From assembly GCA_946497905.1 (NCBI GenBank), contig CAMMMI010000047.1, positions 1 to 13,137 on the forward strand: a stretch of DNA of 13,137 nt, in the 5' to 3' direction. Numbering within the stretch: position 1 is the first letter of the stretch; each line of letters opens with the position of its first letter. This stretch comes from an uncultured Clostridium sp. (GTDB lineage: Bacteria > Bacillota > Clostridia > TANB77 > CAG-508). Shown piece by piece: positions 7,405 through 13,137 of this stretch. The notes beneath the pieces were generated by a model. That model searched no databases, was not told where the DNA came from, and saw only the letters and a program-made list of their open reading frames with translations. The position numbers and the translations under genes were made by a program.

Positions 7405-7433
7405 ATTATATTATGATATTCTATAAAGTTCAA
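7405..7433 (-). promoter_or_regulatory. Near-consensus sigma-A promoter of the recombinase operon
   Basis: TTGAAC (7428-7433) and a perfect TATAAT (7405-7410) are separated by 17 bp on the minus strand. Predicted transcription starts near 7398, giving a leader of about 95 nt that contains the 7347-7377 hairpin. Confidence 0.7.
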
Positions 7434-7478
7434 TTCCCGTTTTGTTCCCTTTTTTCTATTTATATTATGTTAAATATA

Positions 7479-7520
7479 AGTACGCCAAGTGTACTGAATG
7501 TTTAGTTCATTTGGTGTACC
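7479..7520. promoter_or_regulatory. Two operator-like 17-bp palindromes (downstream pair)
   Basis: AGTACGCCAAGTGTACT (7479-7495) and AGTTCATTTGGTGTACC (7504-7520), centres 25 bp apart, match the consensus AGTWCAYYTGGTGWACT of the four sites at 8735-8878. They sit just after the SDR stop codon and about 46 bp upstream of the recombinase promoter -35, so they could influence that promoter or be the remnant of a lost divergent promoter. Confidence 0.55.
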
Positions 7521-7530
7521 TGGAAATTAT

Positions 7531-8295
7531 CTATATACTTTTACCACCATCTACAAGATATATTGATCCTGTTGTCCACAAAGATTTATCTGATAATAAA
7601 AATTCTATAGTTGGTGCTATATCTTTTTTGGCATCTCCTATTCTTCCTAATGGATATAATTTCTTTTTATCTTCTGACCATTTATCATATCCCTCTTGAG
7701 TATAGTCTCCACTTGCCACATAAATATTTGTATATACTGCTACTGGATTTACACTATTAACTCTTATATTATATTTTCCAAGTTCTTGCCCCATATATTT
7801 TGTTAGCATATCAACTCCTGCTTTACTTGCACAATAAGCTATTGATCCTCCCGCTCTTTCAGATGACATAGATGAAATATTTACTACTGATGGATTAGTT
7901 CCTTTTTTTAGTAAAGGTATTAATGTTTTTGTTAATACAAATATTCCTGTTAAATTTATATTTATTGAATTATTCCATTCTTGTAAAGTTTGTTCTTCAA
8001 TTCCTCCAAGTTTTATAATTCCTGCTGAATTTACTAACCCATCTAATCTATTATATTTATTCTCCAATTTCTCATATATTCTTTTACAATCTTGTTCTTT
8101 ACTAATATCTCCTTGTAAAAATGTAACTCTGTTAGCATTACTACCTAACTTTTCTTTTGCTAAAGATAAATTCTTATCTCCCCTTGAAAGAGAAATAATC
8201 TCATATTTATCTTGTTCTAATAAATATTCTATTGTTCCAAGACCAATACCACTTGTTCCTCCTGTTATTAAAACAATTTTCTTTTCTTCTATCAT
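7531..8295 (-). CDS. Short-chain dehydrogenase/reductase (classical SDR)
   Basis: A 254-residue NAD(P)-dependent oxidoreductase of classical SDR length and order. The cofactor motif TGGTSGIG is at 11-18, NSAG at 89-92, the structural Asn at 114 (NINLTG), catalytic Ser142, Tyr154 and Lys158 (YCASK), VNPV at 182-185, and the C-terminal TTGSIYLVDGG at 241-251. All catalytic residues are present, so it should be active. The substrate cannot be read from sequence. It is cytosolic and probably tetrameric, as is usual for the family. A strong RBS (GGAGG) precedes the ATG. The gene follows the NTF2-like gene by 17 bp in one operon under the palindrome array, typical of repressor-controlled SDR/NTF2 pairs that handle a small molecule. 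Confidence 0.9.
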   Translation of the reverse strand: MIEEKKIVLITGGTSGIGLGTIEYLLEQDKYEIISLSRGDKNLSLAKEKLGSNANRVTFLQGDISKEQDCKRIYEKLENKYNRLDGLVNSAGIIKLGGIEEQTLQEWNNSININLTGIFVLTKTLIPLLKKGTNPSVVNISSMSSERAGGSIAYCASKAGVDMLTKYMGQELGKYNIRVNSVNPVAVYTNIYVASGDYTQEGYDKWSEDKKKLYPLGRIGDAKKDIAPTIEFLLSDKSLWTTGSIYLVDGGKSI

Positions 8296-8312
8296 CTAAT
8301 TACCTCCAAATA

Positions 8313-8678
8313 TTATCTTGTAAATCTCCATTGCTTAAAATATGTGCATTTTCCATCATCATTTATTGATATCTGAAAAATTCCATCTATTTCTTGTTTT
8401 ATATCTGTTTGTGTCATTGTTCTAGTCATTTGTCAATTTATTATACAAGTATCTTCATTAAATGCTACTATATTAAATTTATAGCTTATATCTTTTTGGT
8501 TATCTGCAACTACATTCCATAAATTCGTTACTTCTCCAAAATTTGCACATGGTTTATCTATTGGATTTTCATAGTATTCAACATTCTTGTCTAATGTTTC
8601 TAATGTTCTTTTCCAGTCTAATTTTTTCCATGATTCCATAAACTCTTTTGTCCATTTTTCATATCTTTCTTTTAACAT
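8313..8678 (-). pseudogene. NTF2/SnoaL-like protein interrupted by TGA at a Trp position
   Basis: The first 81 residues (8678 down to a TGA at 8433-8435) have the look of a small NTF2/SnoaL-fold protein: MLKERYEKWTKEFMESWKK, then a W-x-x-x-L-x-x-L helix and VEYYENPID. The same frame continues after TGA for 39 residues, QMTRTM...KQEIDGIFQIS...CTYFKQWRFTR, ending at TAA (8313-8315). That segment supplies the missing strands (DGIF is a recurrent NTF2-like motif), and the context CIIN-stop-QMTRT fits a Trp, i.e. one TGG-to-TGA change. Full length would be 121 residues, normal for the fold. It has a strong RBS (AGGAGG) and is first in the operon with the SDR. Either a fresh nonsense mutation or a sequencing error is likely. 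Confidence 0.75.
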
Positions 8679-8734
8679 ATTCTGCCTCCTTAACTTATTT
8701 TATATCACATCTTAAATAAAAATACTACTATTTT

Positions 8735-8878
8735 AGTTCACCTGGTGTACTTTATTTTAAATTTTAACAAAATTCAAGTACACTTGGTGAACTAATCTCT
8801 GCATTTTTATAAAATTTAGTACATTTAGTGAACTTTTGCACTCTAGCTGACATTTTTTAGCCGTTCACTCGGTGAATT
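8735..8878. promoter_or_regulatory. Operator array: four 17-bp near-palindromes upstream of the NTF2-like/SDR operon
   Basis: Sites: AGTTCACCTGGTGTACT (8735-8751), AGTACACTTGGTGAACT (8777-8793), AGTACATTTAGTGAACT (8818-8834) and CGTTCACTCGGTGAATT (8862-8878). Centres are 42, 41 and 44 bp apart, close to four helical turns, so all face the same side of the DNA. The dyad AGTWCAYYTGGTGWACT suits a homodimeric repressor such as a TetR-type protein; no regulator gene is in the window. Most of the 310-bp gap at 8679-8988 is this array. Confidence 0.75.
8749..8777 (-). promoter_or_regulatory. Promoter candidate of the NTF2-like/SDR operon
   Basis: On the minus strand TTGAAT (8772-8777) and TAAAGT (8749-8754) are 17 bp apart. 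The -35 touches the second palindrome and the -10 overlaps the first, so a protein bound there would block polymerase. Confidence 0.4.
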
Positions 8879-8921
8879 TTTACATCAAATTTGCTTAAAA
8901 TTTTTGTTCTTTTATTAACTC

Positions 8922-8986
8922 TTGAAGGCTTGTCCTTCAATGTGTATAAGCGATGTGTACACACTCGCTTTCCTGCCTTTAGGTAA
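8922..8986 (-). repeat. Structured motif, copy 2, after the OLD-like gene
   Basis: Just downstream of the OLD-like stop, the minus strand has ACCT/AGG as a mini hairpin (8976-8983), GGCAGGAAAGC (8967-8977), a 10-bp palindromic core TGTGTACACA within a longer near-palindrome (8949-8969), and a 7-bp hairpin TTGAAGG/CCTTCAA (8922-8940). The order matches copy 1 at the window's left edge. There is no T-tract, so it is not a standard terminator. Confidence 0.4.
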
Positions 8987-8988
8987 TT

Positions 8989-10710
8989 TTATTTTATAGT
9001 CTCATTTATAATATCATTTAATATATTAAATCGTTGTTTTGTATCTTCTGATAGACAATCTCTTATGTTTTTCTTTGATTTTGAATAATATGCAGCTAAC
9101 ATTATATTTTCATATGATGTCTTTTCACTCAAATTTAATTTTTTTATTATTGATATATAATCTTCTTCATTAAACATATTTTCCATCCTCATTTTTGTTT
9201 TATTTTCCATTGGAAGCAATTTGAATTTCTTGGCTTCTTCTTCTCCAAAGTATTCTTTTGCTTTTTCGAACTGATTTCTGCCTTCCTTATCATTGTCCCA
9301 TATTGCAACATACTTTTTTCTATATGCTATAAAATATGGTATACTCTTCTTTATTGAATCTGCTGATACTCCTGGAAAAACAATTGTATTATCATCTAAC
9401 TTGCAAAACAATTCTATTACATATTTATCATATATTCCTTCAACACATACTATTTTATAGTTTTCATTTAATATTTCATATGGAGATAATCCTAATGCTT
9501 CGTAAACTGGTTGCAATGCATTTTTCTTTTCAATATTTGTCTTATATTCATTTATAGGAATAAGTTGTACCAATTTTTTAGGTTTCTTTTCTACTATATG
9601 TATATTATTTATAGGTATATACTCTGGATTTAATAAATGATGTGAATGTGTGCAATATATTACTATACCATCTTCTGAAGATATTTTATTCAAATTACTG
9701 CATAGTTTGTCCTGAGCATTTAAATGTAAGTATGAGCCTGGTTCATCTAATAAAAATATAGTATCTTTTTCTAATCCAGACTTTATATTAGCTTTTGCAT
9801 TAAATCTTACTTTCATAATAAAATTATAGAACCATAGAAATCCTTTGCTTCTGTCAACAACATCAAAAAATCTTTCATTACCGCCTATTGTTTCTTTTAT
9901 CTGTATATTTAATTCATTATTATTGATGTCTAGTTTTATCTTTAATTTATTGTTATCTACTGAAAACTTTTCCCAGTCTTGTGTTAATTTGTTATTTAAA
10001 TTCTTTTCTATTTCAGATAAGATTGAATTCTTTTCTCTATTATCTGTAATATTAGCTAATTTAAATAGTGAGAATTCTTTATTAGCAGCTTGACAAGCTC
10101 TCTCATATATCGCTAACCAACCTGATAATTGTTCTGGTCTTTCTTCTGGTATTTTTATTACACTTTCAGGTCTATCTGTAAAATCATCATTATATAAAAT
10201 GTATGGTAGTTCTCTCTCAATTATATATCTAGCTACTGCATTTTGAAATTCAGAATCTTCACTTTTTAAATAACTAAAAGTATAACTTTTTGTATTCAAA
10301 TTTCTTGTTATCGTTACTGAATCACCATTAACATTTCTTGTTTTATTTTAAAAATTCATTTTTATCTATTCTTTTAAAATTTTGACCATCTGACTTTGTT
10401 ATATATTTCTTATTAATGTCCATTATTACATTTTCAATTATTTTATCTAATTCCTGTTTCGTACAAGCTATTTCAGCTTCTATAGTACCTTCTTCATGTA
10501 CAGTTTCATATAAATTTTTTATATTTTGCAAATGCCTCCCCTTATATTCTTTATCATTTGTATAATCAAAGCAATAAATTGCCTGTAATATAGTAGTTTT
10601 CCACATTCATTAATTCCAACTATTGGTATTAACCTTTTGTTTTTTAAATTCACCTTTAAAGGTCCTTTTATTGCTCTATAATTTCTAATAATAAAACTTA
10701 AATATCTCAT
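8989..10710 (-). pseudogene. OLD-family ATP-dependent nuclease (ATPase plus TOPRIM) with two compensating frameshifts
   Basis: Taken together, the region encodes a 573-residue OLD-type protein: an ABC/SMC-like ATPase fused to a TOPRIM nuclease, a family acting in phage defence. Numbering on the full protein: Walker A GINECGKT at 32-39; signature-like RSKGFLWF near 287-294; Walker B IFLLDEP near 318-324; H-loop THSHH near 354-358; TOPRIM VEG with Glu near 424 and WDNDKEG with Asp-x-Asp near 472-474. The ATG at 10710 has RBS GGAGGAA. One base is missing in an A-run inside Walker A (10597-10600) and one extra base lies in an A-run at 10346-10349. The middle part (10343-10606) is therefore in another frame, and the large 3' part is open from a TTG at 10299. 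It lies 60 bp after the RloB-like gene and is probably in the same operon. No UvrD-like partner (as in Gabija) is present. Confidence 0.8.
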
Positions 10711-10770
10711 AAATTGATTCCTCCATATATCATTGCTTTTATTTCTTACATAAAATTATTTATCTTTAAG

Positions 10771-11379
10771 TTATAATCTTTTATTTATTTCATCTATCCA
10801 ATTTTCATCATCATTTTCAAAGTTTTCAATAAACTTCAATATATTAGTACTAGATGTCACATTATCATCTGTCGATAACTTAGCCACATTTTCCTTCATT
10901 TTTTCATAATTACTTCTTTTAATCTTGCTAAATAATTCTTTTCTTTGCTCATCTGTAGCTTTATAGTTATCAATGCCAATATATTCTTTTATATATTTAC
11001 TATTTATAGCCTTACTTTGGCTCGTTAACTTTATTTCAGCAAAATGTGAAAGTATTATTTGCATTGTACATGGATTTCCAAATATCACAATATCATCTGC
11101 CACATCTTCGCCATGAAAGTCATTTATCTTTTGTTTAATTTCTTTATATTTTTCTGATGGTCCTTTATCTGTATCACAGAATATTAAAACCAAAGAATAT
11201 GAATCTGATTGATATTTTTCTTGATACCTTGCTATTATAGTGTTTATTGATTTTGCATTTACTGTGATAAAATCATATTTATCGGAAAATACTGCTTTGC
11301 TTACTAAAGTTTCAATATAATCTAATTCTTCATATCCTTCACATATAATACATATTTTCTTTCCTTTATATTTCCTCAT
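10771..11379 (-). CDS. RloB-like protein (AbiLii-type partner of an abortive-infection ATPase)
   Basis: A 202-residue protein with the RloB-type start CIICEGYEELDYIETL (Glu14-Gly15, then an acidic residue and Tyr) and a second acidic block LVLIFCDTDKG (Asp69, Asp71). This EG...DxD pattern is TOPRIM-like and could bind a metal for nuclease activity. The ending is acidic and helical. The gene overlaps the upstream ATPase gene by 14 nt (11366-11379) and has a strong RBS (GGAGG) inside it, so the two are translationally coupled. An ATPase followed by an RloB-type protein is the arrangement of AbiL and RloAB systems, where the second protein is the likely effector and the ATPase the sensor; that split of roles is inferred from related ATPase-TOPRIM systems. 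Confidence 0.75.
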   Translation of the reverse strand: MRKYKGKKICIICEGYEELDYIETLVSKAVFSDKYDFITVNAKSINTIIARYQEKYQSDSYSLVLIFCDTDKGPSEKYKEIKQKINDFHGEDVADDIVIFGNPCTMQIILSHFAEIKLTSQSKAINSKYIKEYIGIDNYKATDEQRKELFSKIKRSNYEKMKENVAKLSTDDNVTSSTNILKFIENFENDDENWIDEINKRL

Positions 11380-12616
11380 TATCCACCTCCAATAAGGTAG
11401 ATATTAAATCTGGCTCAGGTATTGCTCCAAATTCACCTTTAATATATTTTTCTTGTATATTTGATGTATCTCTTACTCCATTTTCTGCATAACTAAATTC
11501 TTTTAATGAATATAAGTCTGTTCCATTTTCATCTTTATCTGTAAACCATATTTGCTCTTTTCTAAACATTCTCTTACAATCTAATAAACTTATATCATGA
11601 AGTGTAGCTATTAACTGTGCATTTCTATTTATTTCGTTATTAAACATACTAATTATTGCTCTTGTAATTTTAAAATGTAAACTGCTATCTAACTCATCGA
11701 TTACTAATGTTTTACCTTGTTCTATTGCTTCTATTACATAACTTGCAAGAGCAGCAAATTTTCTTGTTCCTAACGAATCAAATATAATACTTGGTACTGC
11801 TTGCCCTTTATATACTGATACTATTTTTATTTGATCCATAAAATTTTGGTTCTTTAATATTTTTTCATCTACAACTTTTCCATCTATTTCTACATTCAAA
11901 TCTTCCACATACATATAATCTTCTAAATATAAATCAGCATTTTTAATAAATTCAACAACTTTTTTTGTTTCATCATCTTTATTTTTTAACATTTGTATTG
12001 TTTTTGAATTCGGTATTTTGTTCATATCTACTATTTCAATACTGTTTGCTATACCTGTTAATATAGTTTTTATTTTCTCTAGTATTGGAAATTTTTCAAT
12101 TTGTACTGTATATATTAAAATATTGTTATTAGAAGCTATATTTAATACCTTTTCTAATTCTTTATCTTTAGGACATTCATATTTTTCATTTATAGTATCT
12201 TTTAAAAATATTAATTCTTCTTTTTCATTATTATATTGGTCTTTAACCATTTCACACATTTTTTCATATATATATAACATCTTTGTATCATCAAATTTAT
12301 ATTCATATAAATACTCTTTGTTATCATATATAAATGAAATTGCTTCTTCGCAAACATTACTATCTGTAAATATATTTGAATCTAAATGAATTTCCTTATT
12401 TAGTAAAGTCTCTTTAATCGCTTTAATACAGTTTATTAAAGTAGTTTTCCCTGTATTGTTTGGGCCATAAATAGCAGCAGATTTTAATATGTTTAGGTTA
12501 TCACTTATATTGGTTACATTTGATGAAAATTTCTTTGTTCTCATATCTGCCTTCAAACCCATTTCTATTTTTCTATTAAAAGCAAAGCAATTATCAAATT
12601 TTAAACTTGTTATCAT
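11366..12616 (-). CDS. AAA/ABC-type ATPase of an AbiL/RloAB-like defence pair
   Basis: A 416-residue ATPase, full length for AbiLi/RloA-type proteins. Residues 1-50 start the ABC-like fold. Walker A is GPNNTGKT at 51-58, followed by a long helical insertion (about 65-260). SLGTRK at 281-286 sits where the ABC signature is expected, Walker B is LVIDELD at 304-310 with catalytic Glu308, and the H-loop is ATLHD at 337-341. The C-terminal YIKGEFGAIP (391-400) is a recurrent family ending. All ATPase residues are present. RBS AGGAGG precedes the ATG. It is the first gene of the defence operon, under a promoter with a perfect inverted repeat, and overlaps the RloB-like gene. It is cytosolic; likely a phage sensor that controls the toxic partner. 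Confidence 0.85.
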   Translation of the reverse strand: MITSLKFDNCFAFNRKIEMGLKADMRTKKFSSNVTNISDNLNILKSAAIYGPNNTGKTTLINCIKAIKETLLNKEIHLDSNIFTDSNVCEEAISFIYDNKEYLYEYKFDDTKMLYIYEKMCEMVKDQYNNEKEELIFLKDTINEKYECPKDKELEKVLNIASNNNILIYTVQIEKFPILEKIKTILTGIANSIEIVDMNKIPNSKTIQMLKNKDDETKKVVEFIKNADLYLEDYMYVEDLNVEIDGKVVDEKILKNQNFMDQIKIVSVYKGQAVPSIIFDSLGTRKFAALASYVIEAIEQGKTLVIDELDSSLHFKITRAIISMFNNEINRNAQLIATLHDISLLDCKRMFRKEQIWFTDKDENGTDLYSLKEFSYAENGVRDTSNIQEKYIKGEFGAIPEPDLISTLLEVDNEEI

Positions 12617-12644
12617 AACAAATTCCTCCTAACTAATTTATATT

Positions 12645-12673
12645 ATTTTATCATGTTTTTATTTTTTATGCAA
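12645..12673 (-). promoter_or_regulatory. Promoter of the AbiL-like defence operon
   Basis: On the minus strand TTGCAT (12668-12673), 17 bp, TAAAAT (12645-12650); transcription would start about 22 nt before the ATG. The -35 lies in the left arm of the inverted repeat at 12661-12691. Confidence 0.55.
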
Positions 12674-12691
12674 TATATTTGCATAAAAAAT
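12661..12691. promoter_or_regulatory. Operator-like perfect 13-bp inverted repeat over the defence promoter
   Basis: ATTTTTTATGCAA (12661-12673) and its exact complement TTGCATAAAAAAT (12679-12691) flank TATAT. Overlap with the -35 suggests repression. It is followed by no run of T in the right place for a terminator of the upstream gene, which has its own at 12752-12799. AT-richness raises the chance of coincidence, but 13 perfect pairs with a TGCA core are notable. Confidence 0.5.
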
Positions 12692-12751
12692 ATTATTTAT
12701 TATATAATATGCCCACTTTAAATTAAAATACACTTATTTATTATAAAAAAT

Positions 12752-12799
12752 TGTCGGAAATCTTCGTAAATCTCCAATAATTTACGAAAGTTTCCGACA
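12752..12799 (-). terminator. Long-stem terminator after the hydrolase gene
   Basis: Arms 12752-12771 and 12780-12799 pair as TGTCGGAAA/TTTCCGACA (9 bp), a 3-nt imperfect step, then TCGTAAAT/ATTTACGA (8 bp), with an 8-nt loop. On the minus strand it is followed by ATTTTTTAT. This is one of the few GC-containing hairpins in the window. Confidence 0.7.
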
Positions 12800-12813
12800 T
12801 ATATAATTTCCAT

Positions 12814-12881
12814 ATTACAAAAATTTGTAATTTTTCGTAATAAAGATTTTTGTATTACGAATTTTTTAATTTTTTCGTAAT
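12814..12881. repeat. Cluster of ATTACGAA/TTCGTAAT inverted repeats
   Basis: Units: ATTACAAA/TTTGTAAT (12814-12831), TTCGTAATA (12834-12842), its complement TATTACGAA (12853-12861), and TTCGTAAT (12874-12881). The central unit can pair with either neighbour. The related TCGTAAAT recurs in the adjoining terminator stem. It starts 8 nt after the hydrolase stop. Confidence 0.55.
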
Positions 12882-12888
12882 ATAACTT

Positions 12889-13137
12889 TTATAAATAGCT
12901 TACTATATCTTCAAATGTGTCATATCCACTTTCACTATTAATATGTCCTGCATTTGGTATCAAAACTTGTTCTGTTGCGATTTTATTTGCAAAATCTTTT
13001 TCTACTTCATATTTTACATATGGATCATTGTCTGAGTAGAAACATATAATTTCCTTAGCATATTTTTTTACATCTTCTAAATTATCAAAATACATTGATT
13101 TATTAACTGCATCATATTCTTCATTTATTCCTAAATA
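12889..13137 (-). CDS. RBBP9/YdeN-type alpha/beta serine hydrolase, C-terminal part (cut by window edge)
   Basis: The frame is open from the stop (TAA, 12889) to the end of the window, 82 residues; an internal ATG at 13095 is not the true start. ICFYSDNDPYV supplies the catalytic Asp of the fold, and LIPNAGHINSESGY supplies the catalytic His with the Asn-Ala-Gly-His context typical of the RBBP9/YdeN family. The nucleophile Ser, expected in a GxSxG motif about 100 residues earlier, lies outside. It probably hydrolyses a small ester; the substrate is unknown. It has its own terminator and belongs to a transcription unit separate from the defence operon. Confidence 0.8.
   Translation of the reverse strand, partial: YLGINEEYDAVNKSMYFDNLEDVKKYAKEIICFYSDNDPYVKYEVEKDFANKIATEQVLIPNAGHINSESGYDTFEDIVSYL

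Noticed and set aside
7304..7530. Attachment site (att) for the serine recombinase
   Set aside because: No direct repeat pair or recognisable core could be matched within the window; the other element end is probably outside it.
8433..8435. Variant genetic code with TGA read as Trp
   Set aside because: All other genes contain many TGG Trp codons and stay open without reading TGA; the tail after 5158, read through its TGA, shows no recognisable conserved sequence.
10590..10606. Programmed -1 ribosomal frameshift in the OLD-like gene
   Set aside because: The zero-frame codons TGT GGA AAA CTA do not form a standard X-XXY-YYZ slippery site, and no stimulatory hairpin is evident; the lost A falls inside the essential P-loop codons.
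8989..10710. Gabija (GajA) assignment
   Set aside because: GajA is paired with a UvrD-like GajB; the neighbours are an RloB-like gene on one side and an operator array on the other.
10771..12616. PARIS (AriA/AriB) assignment
   Set aside because: The general ATPase-TOPRIM logic is similar, but the second protein is short with an RloB-style start and the ATPase ends in the AbiLi-like YxKGxFGAIP, so AbiL/RloAB fits better.
12661..12691. Rho-independent terminator
   Set aside because: It is pure AT apart from TGCA, lies after the clear terminator at 12752-12799, and overlaps a good -35/-10 pair.
1..13137. CRISPR arrays, tRNA or rRNA genes
   Set aside because: No regularly spaced identical repeats and no cloverleaf or rRNA-like sequence were seen on either strand.

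Overview
This is a very AT-rich segment (A/T homopolymers everywhere, codons ending mostly in A or T) with strong AGGAGG-type ribosome binding sites and sigma-A style promoters. It fits a low-GC Bacillota genome, probably Clostridia-like or another anaerobic gut lineage; the species cannot be named from the sequence. Every credible gene reads leftwards (minus strand). Trp is written TGG throughout and TAA/TAG/TGA all act as stops, so the standard bacterial code applies. The content is accessory: a large serine recombinase, several putative defence ATPases, no housekeeping operon and no RNA genes.

Layout from left to right. (1) 1-2872: a two-gene, translationally coupled unit made of an AlbA_2/Schlafen-type putative DNA-binding ATPase and a DUF4238 protein, with a promoter at its right end and a 117-bp palindromic element plus terminator at its left end. 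(2) 2919-5040: a two-gene operon of an unrecognised protein built from at least five tandem helix-turn-helix modules and a small two-span membrane protein, ending in a terminator. (3) 5058-7433: a serine recombinase operon with a consensus promoter, a leader hairpin and a small upstream ORF. The recombinase is cut by one in-frame TAA that separates it from its own C-terminal domain. (4) 7479-8878: an SDR oxidoreductase and an NTF2/SnoaL-like gene. The latter is broken by a TGA exactly where Trp is expected. The pair is bracketed by six copies of a 17-bp near-palindrome, four of them upstream at 41-44 bp spacing. (5) 8922-12691: a defence block of an AbiL/RloAB-like ATPase and RloB-type partner, followed by an OLD-family ATPase-TOPRIM nuclease gene carrying two opposite single-base frameshifts. 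Its promoter has a perfect 13-bp inverted repeat over the -35. (6) 12752-13137: the 3' end of an RBBP9/YdeN-type serine hydrolase, followed by inverted repeats and a long hairpin terminator.

Three genes (recombinase, NTF2-like, OLD nuclease) are each interrupted by one or two small lesions but otherwise well preserved. This means recent decay, phase-like inactivation, or assembly error, and it should be settled before any function is assigned. The most interesting candidates are the modular HTH-array protein with its membrane partner, the operator array around the SDR operon, and the stacked ATPase/TOPRIM defence genes.
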